Origin: Carettochelys insculpta
Taxonomy: Eukaryota; Chordata; Testudines; Carettochelyidae
Direction of reading: 5' to 3'
NCBI RefSeq assembly: GCF_033958435.1
Contig: NC_134142.1
Location: 100,077,001-100,141,000, forward strand
DNA length: 64,000 nt
The notes below the pieces were generated by a model. That model was not told where the DNA came from, did no database searches, and saw only the letters and a program-made list of their open reading frames with translations. Of the stretch, positions 1-12,137 are shown in pieces (the first letter of the stretch is position 1; the number at the start of each line of letters is the position of its first letter). The translations under genes were made by a program, and so were the position numbers.

Positions 1-1169
1 ATCCATCAGAAATATTCTGACGTTTAACTAACAATAATACATAGTTTTGGAATGCTCAAATGTAAGATGCTGCATTATTAGAGTGTTATTACTACTTTAT
101 TAGTATGAATCTGAGAATCAAGTGTTTGCTGCTGGCTTACTTTCTGCTGTTTTAATTTCTCCTCTCTGTAGCACTAAGCAGAATGAATGTAAAGTACAGG
201 TTTCCTGAATTCCTCACCTAGCCAGCCTGAACCAAAAAAACAACAATCTAATAATTTATTACTAAGCTGTTTGTTACCAGTCAAAGTCTCCCTAGAATTT
301 CAAAATCTTTTATGACCTTTCCTGAAATGCACAAGAGGATTATTTTACAGCCACAGTATTTTCTCAATTCATATTTGCAGCAGGATATTTTGTGAAACAA
401 AGACAAAAATCTCTACCCAGCCATAGGGTAAAGATGCACTCTTGCTTTCATATATGCTTGAAAATTACTTCCAAGAAATTAGTCTTATTTTTACAAAGTA
501 TTGCTGAGGATGAACATTCCCCTCCTGCCTTTGTTGTTCCCAAAGTCACAGCCCGCTGTAGATCCGTAAAGTAAGTAAAGTCCCCACAGAAAACTTCTAT
601 TTGAAAATCTTGTCACCGGAAAGTCAGCTCCATTTAACAACCTGCCTCGGGCAACAGAGACAGCATGAACCTGAACAGAAATCTACAATGATATCACTGA
701 GGGTTTGGAAAAACTGAAGTTGTTTATGTACCATTAGATACATATAATGCTATGCATGGTAGTTACAGATCTCTGGGGTAGTTCTTTCTCGTGTGGTCAT
801 AGAAAATCTAATGAAATTAACTGTTTATCTTGATTAGAACACTTTGGGATATCTGCTAACAAATAATCCAAGAGGAGAATCTTATTTTTCAGTATTGCAT
901 GCCCTTATATAATTAATAATTATACCTGAAGCAAAAGTAATTCGCCCAGACTTAGCTTCAAGTGGGTAGCAAGTTGCATACATTTAGACTCAAAAGTAGT
1001 ACTACATCTGACACAGTGTCTCAAAACAGATTAAGTATTAAGAACAGATTTAAGACATGCTATGTCTGTTTGGTATCTGTGTTAAAATACAAATGGGGGG
1101 CTGAGGATCAGGCTCTACGGAAAAGCTAACCATAATGTGGAGGAATGTAACAGAGAGTAAGCCGTGCTA
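1..1169. other. Presumed intron, no gene recognised
   Basis: AT-rich sequence with frequent stops in all frames. Nothing beyond short chance frames was seen. Confidence 0.6.
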
Positions 1170-1342
1170 GTCTATACAGCAGAATGGGTGGAGCCAGAGC
1201 CGCCAGCCCTCAGCAACACCCAGACCTCAATGATGCCTGGAGTGTGTGGTGTGGTGCTTCAGAAGAAATTTAAAGGGTTCACGGCCACAGTGGTGACAGC
1301 CAGGAGCCCCAGGCCCTTTCAAATTGCTGGGACATATTGCTG
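1170..1342. repeat. Unclassified dispersed repeat, related to 5340-5460
   Basis: This moderately GC-rich block shares a segment near 1300-1333 (gccaggagccccaggccct, then a match to aattgctg) with a diverged copy near 5411-5443. The similarity is visible by eye, but the ends and the family were not resolved. Confidence 0.4.
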
Positions 1343-1562
1343 CAACAAACTAGGAAAAACTATTTCACTAGAAGACTAGTGAAGCTCTGGAACGGGTTAA
1401 CCTAGGGAGGTGGTAGAATCTCCTTCTCTACAGGTCTTTAAATTCTGACTACACAAAGCCCTGGCTGGGAAGTTTTAATTCGGATTGGTCCTGCTTTCAG
1501 CAGGAGGCTGGACTCAATGACATCTTGAGGTCCCTTCCAGTCCTATGATTCTATTATTCTAA
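1343..1562 (+). mobile_element. CR1 LINE, 3' end fragment
   Basis: The stretch carries the usual end of amniote CR1 elements. It contains a block resembling the end of the last open frame and the 3' UTR (a 'gaagctctggaa' segment, then 'ggctggactcaatgac', then 'cccttccagtcctatg'), and it ends in the ATTCTAT-type short repeats used in CR1 priming. It is strongly 5'-truncated and non-coding. The sequence just before it (about 1170-1342) is a different repeat that resembles 5340-5460. Confidence 0.85.
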
Positions 1563-2169
1563 ACAGGAGCAGTGAAATCTTGCCCATGCTGAGTAATCAG
1601 TAAGACCCAATCTTGAGCCAGATGAACCAGATCTAATATCAAAACAGAAATTTTTCCCCACACTTATTCAATCCAAGACACTTAATGCCAAGTTTAATAT
1701 TGATGGCAGTGGCACTGACATGTCCAGAAGAAACTGAACTGAGACAACCAACTCATTTCACACAGATCACTTCACAACTGACAGATGGTAATGGGTTTTG
1801 ATCACTCCTGTCTTGAACTGGACTTTACATGGTACCTTAGAGCTGAAAGCTTTCCTATCCCCACTGCTCTGAGCAAACCAGGCTCCCTCATTTTCCATTA
1901 GCAATAAAAACAAAACGATTTTCAGAGGCCAGGGACCTTGCTTTACATGTGTAAATAGATCTCATTAACAATAATCACTGAGGTAGTATGTCACAGTTGC
2001 AAACTGGCATAAATTCCAGCAGTGCCATTGGCCTAGTGTGTCCATTAAGAGGAGAATCAGCCAGATAACAAGATCCTACATGCTATTTTTATACCAAGGG
2101 ACAGTGCAGGTACAAAAATCTGATCTACATTATCCCACAAGCTTCTATATCCTACAAGATAAAAAACAG

Positions 2170-2593
2170 CAACGAAGGGTCCTGTGGCACCTTATAGACT
2201 AACAGAAAAGTTTTGAGCATGAGCTTTCGTGAGCACAGACTCACTTCATCAGATGCTGGTCTTGTATTGTATTCATCAGATGCTGGTTTTGTATTGACAC
2301 ATGAATGGCTGGCTAAATACAAAAGCAGCTTCCCCTCCCTTGGTCTTCACACCTCCAGATCAACTGCTGGTAGTAAGCCTCACCCTTGCTGACTGAGCTA
2401 ACCTTGTTATCCCCACCCTTGCTCTGGCTTATTTATACCTGGCCCTGCAGATTTCCAAGACCAGCATCTGATGAAGTGAGCCTGTGCTCACGAAAGCTCA
2501 TGCTCAAAACTTTTCTGTTAGTCTGTAAGGTGCCACAGGACCCTTTGTTGCTGTTACAGATCCAGACTAACACGGCTACCCCTCCGATACTTG
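2170..2593 (+). mobile_element. Inverted-arm retroelement, copy A (Penelope-like?)
   Basis: A short inverted arm (about 2170-2297) is followed by a longer full arm (about 2310-2593). The full arm ends in a tail starting near 2558 that the short arm lacks. The element lies between two identical 16-bp direct repeats, ACAAGATAAAAAACAG, at 2154-2169 and 2594-2609. A target duplication of that length points to target-primed reverse transcription rather than a cut-and-paste transposon. The short arm holds a local duplication of about 28 bp (2240-2297). Each arm carries a CTGATGA-stem-GAAA motif, at 2468-2495 on plus and 2224-2252 on minus. No reverse transcriptase is encoded, so it is a non-autonomous or truncated copy. 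Confidence 0.75.
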
Positions 2594-3909
2594 ACAAGAT
2601 AAAAAACAGTAATTGTAACTGTGCTCTTTTCCTTATATTGGTTTAGCAAACAGAATCTTACCTTTCAAAGCATTGTAGGTTAAAAATTAATTTAAGAAGT
2701 AGGTAAGCAAGATGTCAAAAAGAAGCATTTACCATACCTTCCTTTTTGTCCTCACAAAGCAATATAAAAACAATTCACATTCCAAACTTCATACACAAAA
2801 CTACAGTAATCACAGATTCCAAATCAAAAAATAAAAACCCCTTAGCCACTTAAATAATTCATTTGTTGTCTCATATTTTGTTTTCAGTTCTACAAAAGAG
2901 TGCAAAACATATAATTTATTTTTTATTCACTTGAAATAGCCAATACACCAGATCATCACACACATATTTTTCTGCTATTAATAACCATAAGCTATTTTGC
3001 CCTGCGCTCCTCATGCAACGGACATCTTAATATATAAGACAGTAGTACGTAGAGGTTTGTCATTATCACATGGACAATCTTAAATCATACTCTATGCCTT
3101 GAAATCTATTTTGCTGCCCAACTTTATGAAAATTGCTAAAGGTGAGTAACCTCTTCTCCAGCAGTTATTTGACTTCCCATGCTCCAATTTTGCCTTGTGT
3201 GGGTGTATGTGCCTATTTTTACACATTAGTAATATATCCAACACTAGTAAAGAAAGCAAGTCTTTTCAGGGATGGTGGAAAATACCTATTTGCATCTGTA
3301 CTTCATTCATTTACCTTACTTTGGGTCAACCTCTGACCATTATTGGTATCCCTGCAGAGGACAGAACAGTCTCTGCAGGGCTGCTAGACCCCATCTGGTG
3401 CTGGTGAATCAAGCGTGGGAGATCAAAGAGCAAGCAGAACTTTGGCTGTATCCCTCTAAATTCACTGGCTAGCCAAGTAAACTGTGCTATGTAAAGAGCC
3501 GACCCAGCTTGCTGACCCTCTCTGGCACTGAACTGTGAATATCTGAGACACTGTCTAGACTAGGAAAAGTAATTTTACGACAGGCTTGCATACTACAAGC
3601 TATCTAGTCAGAACAAGACCTGTGCATAGTCTCAATGCAGTGCATAGTCTCCTGGCAAGGCATCTGCATGTCCTTTACACAGAGCTCCTGATAATTCTAT
3701 GATCTAGCATCATTCAACAATTGTTGTTGATTATGAATATATGTTAAGCATCATCATCTAAGCACCAAATTTTAAAATATGGGCTTCTAACTTGCTTCCA
3801 AAACACCTGATACATCACTCGGACCCTGAAAATTCCACACATGCGCCTTCAAATTGTGGCATCCATTATGTATGCAAATAGATATTTATGTGCCATTATG
3901 TGTTCTGTA

Positions 3910-4196
3910 ACAGGTCCTGTGGCACCTTATAGACTAACAGAAAAGTTTTGAGCATGAGCTTTCGTGAGCACAGACTCACTTCATCAGATGCTGGTCTTGG
4001 AAATCTGCAGGGCCAGGTATAAATAAGCCAGAGCAATTTATACCTGGCCCCGCAGATTTCCAAGACCAGCATCTGATGAAGTGAGCCTGTGCTCACGAAA
4101 GCTCATGCTCACAATTTTTCTGTTAGTCTATAAAGTGCCACAGGACCCTTTGTTGCTGTTACAGATCCAGACTAACACAGCTACTCCTCCGATACT
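3910..4196 (+). mobile_element. Inverted-arm retroelement, copy B
   Basis: This has the same plan as copy A: an inverted short arm, a compact centre near 4010-4045, and a full arm with the tail. It is flanked by 12-bp direct repeats that differ at one base: ATGTGTTCTGTA at 3898-3909 and ATATGTTCTGTA at 4197-4208. The centre is the reverse complement of the centre of copy C (60866-61157), so the two copies share one ancestral inversion junction and were inserted in opposite orientations. Confidence 0.75.
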
Positions 4197-4208
4197 ATAT
4201 GTTCTGTA

Positions 4209-7200
4209 TTACCAAAAGCCTTTTAGCATACACAAATTTGGATTCTGCAGGTACAATCAACAACTACAAACTAGTTTGATGTGGATCTTTAAGTGCTTAT
4301 GTATCTATTAGTTGTGTGTATACGCAGAGGAGGGGACAATGCACAACAGAAAGTGAGGTCTCTACCTCTGAAAATCTGACCTTCAGGATAATGTTATATT
4401 CTGATGCACTAGAGGCTTGATCCGAGTCCACTGGAGCCAAAGGAAAGGTCATCATTGATGAGAAGGGACTTTGCTTCAAGCTTTAGCTAAACACAGACTC
4501 AGTGGTGGTGTAATTTATGTGCTATTTCTCATCTGGATTGTTGTTGTCTTTTTATTGCCCTTCTTTCTTACAATACATTTGGCTGGCTCTCTCATTCTTC
4601 TCCACTTTGAGCCAGAAATGTGCTCCCTATCTTTTTTATTAATAGAGAAGAATAGCTACTGGGTTTTTGGTGTTAACAGTTGTAGCATCAGTTTTCTTCT
4701 GACATGTAATGTGTATGATATGTATACAGTAACAGCACTGACATATTTAATGAAATTCTGAAATGAGCCCTTAGCAAGTGAATGGTCCTGTGGCGAAATG
4801 TGCAATAAAACTGATAAATTCCTCAGTTTAAGTCAGATGCTTATCTTCACTGGAGTTTCAGGAAGTATTTTGTGATGCAGGCTTTGCAGGTTTTACAGTA
4901 GCTTGCAGAGTCACCTCCAGTGCTTTATTGCTCCCTAATTTTACAAAATAACCCTCTGAAAAAATTCAGTGACAAAGACAACAGGGATCTCATTGGAAAA
5001 GGGCCCTCAGTTAGGTGACACTCCTCTTCCATAGTGTGCTATAGATTCAATCTATTACTATCTCCTAGCAACGCTGAAAAATCAAACATTAATGTACTTC
5101 TCATAAGATCAAAACTATGTAAGAAAACTAAGTCAGTCATTCTAAACACACCCTCACTGGAAACCTAATATATTCTTTGGGACACCAAAACCTGTGTGAA
5201 ATTGTGTTGGTGGAAAATCAAATTCAACTCAGGCCAGGTCTACAGTAAGACATTGCTAAGGGATGCTCAAGTTTACACAAGCAGGCACAAACCAGTTCCT
5301 CAGAGACAAAAGGCAAACCAGCGCCACCGACAGTGCAAGGGTAGGTGATAAAGGGGGCAGCAAGGGTCCTGGGCTCCTGGCCACCACTGCCATTACCTTG
5401 GCCATAGTAATGGCCAGAGCTCCAGGCCCTCTCAATTGCTGCTGGAATGCTTGGCAGTATGTGCCCTGCCACCCAGACAACACTAAAGGGCTGGTTTGAG
5501 GATGATAGCCCCCAGAACTAGCTCTCTCCTAGGGCCCAGGCAAGTTTCTCATCAGCCCTGAAGCAAACTGACACCTCAACAAACTGTCAATAAAAACAAA
5601 TGTATGATCAACCTGGTTTGGCAGGACAAGGGTGTGAGCAGGAAGTTTACGTCTTAGCATCAAACACCTGGAGGCTCCCATCTCCACAGATCAGCTAACT
5701 CTTAGATCTCACCTGGGTATGATTCTCAGTTTAAAAAAAATCTCTAAGAAAGGTGAGCGGAAGCCCCAAAATGTAGCTTTCTCTATCTCTATTCATGGTA
5801 TGAGCACCACCTTAACGACAAGTAATCTGTGCTGAACTGGGGGAGAAGTCCTGGCTGGAAGAATACCAGCCAGCAAAACTGCTACAACACATGGTGAGAA
5901 ACACTGGTTTGAAATCACTGACCTGGCTATGTATCAGTTGCATTTTACCTCTTTGTACCCATGGTTGGGTTGTGCACTTAAATGTACCTTCCTTTAATTA
6001 ACCAGCTTGTTTTCCTGGTTTACCTAAGCTAGTGGGTATTTGGATTAAAGACTTTGGGAAATTCCATGTGAGATAGCAAGGTTAATGCATATCATTTTCT
6101 ATTAACGAAATGACTGACTAAATAAAACATTGTGTGCTCCAGAATCATGCTATGCAGAATAAGATGAAGATTTTTGGGGAAGTCCAGAACAGGGAGGTTG
6201 TTGGTGTTCCCTCCTGTAGATGGTGAATTACACTGAAATGTAATGCCCGAGTGGTGGGACATAACACTTGTGCATCACAGCTAGGAGTAATTTACATGCT
6301 GGAGGCCGTGCAGGGGCAGGTCAAGAGTTGCTGCTCTCACAGTAAAGTAATGCAAGAGACACTCCAGGTTGGGGAATTGAGGGGACACTGCTGTCAAATG
6401 AGACAGACTTTCCCAGGGTACAGTATTGGTGAGAGGTGTGATTCTTCAATATATTTTTACATCAGCAAAATGGTGTAGAAGCACGTACACTGGCAAAAAA
6501 GGCATCTGTTGCTAGCAATAGTTTACCACATTTGGACAAAAGTTATAAACGGTACCAGCAAAGACATTCTTCCTCTCTACGAGGAGGGTTTGTTGGCACA
6601 GCTATACCAGCAAACTCTTTCTGGTACACACCTGGACTCAGTAAAGGAGACTACTGCCAGGTAGCTTCAGACCTGGAAAGCTCAGGTGCTGAGCTAGATG
6701 GTGCCTGCATCTTCATTTAATTTACAGCTTGGGTAGATGTACAGATGCTCATTTTGATCAAGTTAGTACACTGAAAATAGATTAACTAGTGTAGTAGACA
6801 TGTATGGTAGCATGGATGATGGGATGGGCTACCCACCATGAAAAGAACCATACTGGGACCAGCAAGTACACTGGCTGTACCTCCACAGGTCCTCTTCTAT
6901 TTTCGTGCACCAGCTCAATCAAAACTAATACGTCTACCTTTATCAGCTTGAATGTAAACGTACCCAGCGACTTGGAAGTCAGGGTAATATACTAAATAGG
7001 ACAGCAAGTGTAAAGCTCCATCAAAGTAAACCAGCCATCACTAAAAGGTATTGTACTAATCAAAAAGAGTGCCAACGGAGGGGACAGGACAATGAAAATC
7101 TCACCTGCCTTAATCACAGGAAATCTAAAACATAAATTCTTTCGTCTTCACACCACTTAAAACAATTATCTGCATAAGGAAGTAGTAAGTAAGGTTCTGA

Positions 7201-8027
7201 TGAATATATCATGTCAGACATACTGTAAATTTAAACACTGAGGAGAATCAGCAACTACTAAATCAGAGGTAATGAGACAATTCAGCAAACTGAGAATTTG
7301 TCTTCCAATTACCACTGCCTAATTTACAGGTTATGGAAATGTGCCTGTTACCATTACATCTTAGAAAACCATTTTAGCTCGGCTGCATGTTGTAAAAATA
7401 TACAACTAGAGATGGTTCTAACACTTTCATTCTGTATTCACAAAGGAAAGTAAAGAGTAATATGAAATATGCTTTGTGGAGTAACTTTTGGCATCTAACA
7501 TTAAGATTAAGTCAGAAGTTTTCCAAATAACAGAGGCTTTAAACCTTTATTTAGTAGAAATCTCAAGCAATAAAAGTGGAACAAAATGTCAACTGACACA
7601 TTTTTCATGATAATCTCATGCAAATTGGGTTAATAAGAGTTTATTTAGAAAGAGGTTGCCTGTTGTTTTTCACTGTATTTTCTCATGCCAACACAACATA
7701 GGGCTTTCACTTCTATTTTTCTAATGTTCAAAAAGCAGTATGTACATCAACTTCAAATTTGAACACTAGCTTAACAGTAGCAGCAATATTAAGGCAGAAT
7801 TCCTTTCAATAAGATGGAATATGAGAGATTGAGACACACTAATCTGATGATACAAAACTATCTGAGGTCACTCAAAGTTTTGAGCTAGAAAGAAAGTTTG
7901 ATAAACTCAGGCATGTATGATTTGTTCTGTTGGACTGAAAAACTTGCAGAGCATCGGAGTGAGTGTTGATGTAACCACAAACATACTAGGTGAGATTCCC
8001 TGTTCCACATAGTGGCACTTGGACTGA
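4209..8027. other. Presumed intron, mostly unique sequence
   Basis: Apart from the repeat block at 5340-5500, no domain, RNA gene or clear mobile element was found. The open frames (up to 96 codons) look like chance frames. Confidence 0.55.
5340..5500. repeat. Unclassified dispersed repeat, related to 1170-1342
   Basis: A GC-rich island in AT-rich intron. The segment around 5411-5443 is a diverged copy of the one near 1300-1333. The open frames across it look like chance frames with no recognisable domain. Confidence 0.35.
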
Positions 8028-8297
8028 GGCTACATCTACTCTTACTGGGAATGTCAACAGCTGCTACGCAATTTCAGCTATGCCAATTGTGTACCTATAA
8101 TCGATTCTGCAGCTGTCAACACTGGTCCCTGTCCTCACTTCAGGATGTCAACAGGAGCAATCCTCCTGTAGACATTCCTTAATCCTTGCAGTTCGCAAGG
8201 AGTTAAGGGCTCGACTTTGACCCTGGAACGTGCAAAATGGTGCCCCGGAAGATTGAACCTAAGTGTTCCATTTTCCTCAGTAAGTGTAGATGTAGCC
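8028..8297. mobile_element. Harbinger-type MITE
   Basis: A 270-bp non-coding element with terminal inverted repeats. The left end reads GGCTACATCTACTCTTACTG; the right end, reversed, reads GGCTACATCTACACTTACTG. It is flanked by TGA and TTA, compatible with a decayed 3-bp TNA target duplication as in PIF/Harbinger. The GGCTAYRTCTAC end is shared with the larger Harbinger elements in this window. Confidence 0.7.
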
Positions 8298-11169
8298 TTA
8301 GTCTCCTCTACAGCCTTAGCTGACAGCCAGCTGGCTTTTAGCACAAGTGGTAGAGGCTCATGCACTAAGATGAAGAGGTCCCAGAATTGGTTCCACCTGT
8401 TGGCATTACACTGACAGCATTTAAACAGTGGTAAAGATTGCAGAAGACCTTTCCCTTAATTACTGCCATATCTTTCCTGTTTTGAGTTGGTAGGATGTAT
8501 CCCATTATAACCTTCAATATCACAAAAAGTTTTTATGTATTTTATACATACACTTATAGTTAAGCATATACTAGAGTGTTTTCCAGAAGAATGATAAATT
8601 TCAGGGTAAGTGTAAGTCCTTCCAGGAACTGAGATATAACACTGAAGTTTTTTCTGAATACATAGGTGGACACAGAATTTTATATATGCAGAATGTATAC
8701 ACCTAAACTACTGTTTGGCTGTGATAGTTGGACCAATATTTTAAAAAGCAGGCTCCTAAAGTTGGGCTTGTAGGTCCATATTTAGGCACCTAAAATTAAT
8801 AAGCAGATTGAGTCTCAGTAATGCTCAATATCCAGCTACCTCCACTGAGTTTAATTGAGCTAGATGGGTGCTCAGCACCTTAGAAAGCAAACTTGTTTAT
8901 TTTGGCTGGTCATTTATCTTAGCCTCATTTAGCCTCACAGACAATCACACTGAATTTTAAAAGGTAGCAAGTGGTCAAAAAATTTGACTTCTCATTTAAG
9001 AAACTGCACCTCCAGCAATGCATTTTCCTGTGCTGAAGCACTGGCTCAACATTGACTCATATGCAAAAGTGGCACAGTGGATTACCTCTTCCTAAAGCTA
9101 CCACGTATTTCCTTCTAGATCTCCCATCCAAATACCAGCCACATTTCACCACACACAACTTATGAGATCTGACTCCGTCACAGCATGAGTTGTTTTGGCC
9201 ACAGCTAAATAACTTTAAATACTTTTTTCTGATATAAGTACACTGGAGGTTCCACCGCAGAGATGAAAGCTAAGTCAGACAGTATGTGGCATACTGCTCT
9301 GGCATTTGGGACTCACTTGTCACTGGATAATCACAGCACAACTTTATTCCATATTCTTATCACTTAACTTAAAAAAAATAAATATCTGGGCATACAATGC
9401 ATTACATTGAAAAATACATGGTTGGTTGATGTTAATCCAAACAGGGAACTCGTTTCTAAAGGATTTATACTCAATGAATGAAAAAAGTCACAGGCAGCCA
9501 TAGGAGAGTGATAACAAACCATGTCACTGGCCAAGAAAAATAAGAATTTAAGTACAGGATTATGCAAGACCACAGCTGTAAAAGAAGCACCTTTTCTTCA
9601 AGAAAGCTTAGCACAGGAGTTTAGGAAGGATAGAGGCAAAAACTGGAAATATCAAGTGGCAAAATCTAAGGGCAGTGATATAAATGCACTGTGGGATTAA
9701 GGTGGGGCCTTCAGAAAAGGAGGGAGACGCTCATTTGCTCTTGGTTTTTTTTTTCTTAAAGCACTAAACGCTCCCTGATTCAAAAAGTACAATCTGAAAA
9801 TACCACTGTAGGCAGAGTAACACAGAATGAAGTCTTTGGCAGAGATAATCATTTAAAAAAACTTCAGAAAAACAAGCAGAAAAGGTGACATGCAAAAATC
9901 TATTCACAAAAGAAGATGCAAAAAAAATGTTAAATTTACAGTTCACATGTTAATTCTTTGTGTCTAGGAATCCAAACAGGTGAAACTTTCATTCAAGTTC
10001 ATTACAAGCCCAGAAAGTTACTGACAAAGTTTCAGTGTGTACAAGAGAAGCCAGTAGGCTTAAGGAGTGGCATTATGGTGTTTTATATTAGAGAGTGCTG
10101 GAAGCCATAGGCCAAGAGAAGAGATAAGATGGGATGTGAAGAGTTGGACTATGATTGAAGAAAATACCTGCTTGCTCCTTGGAAAGGAGAGCAGTCTCTA
10201 AGCCTGTGGAGCCAGAAAAGCCCAGAAGGTCAGCAGCCCAAGTTCCTAAAAAAAGTGACTAGAAATTTGCCAGCTTTAATGAGTATGTTTATATTTTAAT
10301 AAGGCTATTTCTAATTTTCCATACTTCTTGTACCCCCAAAATAATTTTCAGGGGGAAGTTCTAACCTCTGCCAACCTTCTTGCACAGGAAGGGACTTGTC
10401 AGTTTGCAACGCTCCTCAGGTCATCAGTGAGGTCTGCAGCACAAACCAGCAAGACAGGAGTGATATCTCTGGGGGTGACCTATTCACCACTTCACGTAGA
10501 AGAAATGTTGACATTCAAGGCAAAAGCGCCTCAGAAGCCAGTTAATCCTACATGTTTTGTCTCAGTGACTTCTCTCTGCCCTGCTCTGTTCCAGTTAAGG
10601 CACTCCCCCCAGCCCTGCCCCGATTCAGACTCGGCCTCAATTCCAAGTGCAAACGAGACGTGCAATGTGCCTACATTTTATAGGTCTTCAATTTCTCTCT
10701 CTTCTTTAAATTACACTTCCTTAAAGTGAGATGCAATGAGACAAAGATATATGAAGCAAACTTTATATTAATAACTAAAGCATAAAATGCGCACATTCTC
10801 CAAAGTAAACTTAAAGGCAGATTGTGCCATCCTTATTCATATCAGGCAGTATCTTTACTCCGCGGATATCCACAAAACTCTTTGCCAAGTAAGGTGATAT
10901 TCAGTAGGAGCATGAGTGTCTGGCCCTGCAGTATTTGACAAGGGGTAGAAATAAAACCAATTATATATAGCCTGATCCTCCCAAGCTGAATTAAAGAGCA
11001 GGAAAGCTGCATCTGACAGAAAACTGCCTCCAAACAAAGCACTGAAATACTAGTGCATGTTGCATTCTGAAGAAAACCTTTTTCCAGCATAAGTAACAGA
11101 CAACAGAACCAGAGCCGTACTACAGTAAAGAGGGCAGGAGGCTAATAGTAATGCTGTAAAAGGGCCCTC
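8298..11169. other. Presumed intron, no gene recognised
   Basis: AT-rich. The longest frame (10328-10729, 133 codons) has no recognisable domain and no supporting splice or promoter context; it is probably chance. Confidence 0.55.
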
Positions 11170-11300
11170 TGTCTGAACAGCATCACAAAGATGATAATGA
11201 TTAGGGCATATGATTGTGACTCAGGAGACACGAGTTCTCTTCCAGTCCTATTGAATGGCTGTGTGGCCTGGCCACACTCTGTAAAGGGCACTGATGTCGA
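11170..11300 (+). repeat. MIR-like SINE fragment
   Basis: The segment resembles the 5' half of the MIR core: a 'gactcaggagacacgagttct' type block followed by 'ctgtgtggcctgg'. MIR-family SINEs are old tRNA-derived elements found across amniotes. Boundaries are approximate. Confidence 0.5.
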
Positions 11301-11730
11301 TGTTTGAAAGACAATTCAAGTGCAACATGCAAAAGAAATCTCCAAGTTCCCCACTGGAACCCAATTGTTTACTGATACTATTGACCACACAGTGGCAAGT
11401 AACCTAAATTTGGAGGACAGTGTATCTGAAATAAGAGATCAGGACCGAGAATGCTCAAAGCACAGGTAGATGGGGAATAGATAACAGTTCAGGACATAGG
11501 GCAATGGAATTGATACTTCAGAGATAGCTGATAAATACGAAAGCAAGCAAACAAATAATCAAGTGACAACCAGGACTGCATAGCAGATAATGATCTAATG
11601 GTACAGGAGATAGCTGAAGCAAATCAGACAAGTCCACTGAGAAAGTGACTGGTAATATTAACACAGGAAAACTATTATCCCAACAGAGCAGAGTACTGAA
11701 GCACAAACCAAAGGGGACATACACAGAAAA

Positions 11731-11935
11731 AGAGAAGTTACTCACCGTAGTAATGGTGGTTCTTCGAGATGTGTCCCCATGGGTGCTCCACGTTAGGTGT
11801 CAGGCTCGCCCCGGCGTCACAGGTCGGATCTTCCAAGCAGTTTCTGCCGGACCGCGCATGCGCCGGTGTGCGCCGCTCCCTTGCGCGCTCCTGGCCACAT
11901 GCGCGATCCGGTCCCTGCCAGTTCCTTGACCAACC
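11731..11935. repeat. DIRS left inverted terminal repeat
   Basis: It begins near AGAGAAGTTACTCACCGTAG and includes GTGCTCCACGTTAGGTG. It is the inverted counterpart of 17350-17525, sharing GTGCTCCACGTTAGG and the segment around CGGTCCGGCAGAAACTGCTT. Its outer 65 bp are matched again, inverted, at 11996-12056. Confidence 0.85.
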
Positions 11936-11995
11936 GCCTCGGATGCTGCTGCAAAACACTAAACAGAGATCCAAAGCAGGGAGGATGGGCGGGTG

Positions 11996-12098
11996 GTGGA
12001 GCACCCACGGGGACACATCTCAAAGAACCACTGTTACTACAGTGAGTAACTTCTCTTTCTTCTTCGAGTGTCCCCGTGGGTGCTCCACGTTAGGTGAC
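11996..12098. repeat. DIRS internal complementary region
   Basis: The first half (11996-12056) is the reverse complement of the left terminus, and the second half (12057-12098) is the reverse complement of the right terminus (about 17487-17525). The junction lies near the CTCTTTCTTCTTCG tract. This lets both ends of the retrotransposon be joined on one template. Confidence 0.85.
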
Positions 12099-12137
12099 TA
12101 CCCAGCAGTAACCCAAAATAGGAGGTGGGTAATCAGA

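Noticed and set aside
2170..4196. Reading the palindromic repeats as DNA-transposon MITEs
   Set aside because: Target duplications of 11-16 bp that vary by copy and a one-sided tail do not fit cut-and-paste elements.
10328..10729. 133-codon plus-strand frame that might be a gene
   Set aside because: No recognisable domain, low complexity in parts, no flanking splice or promoter evidence; a frame of this length is expected by chance in 64 kb.
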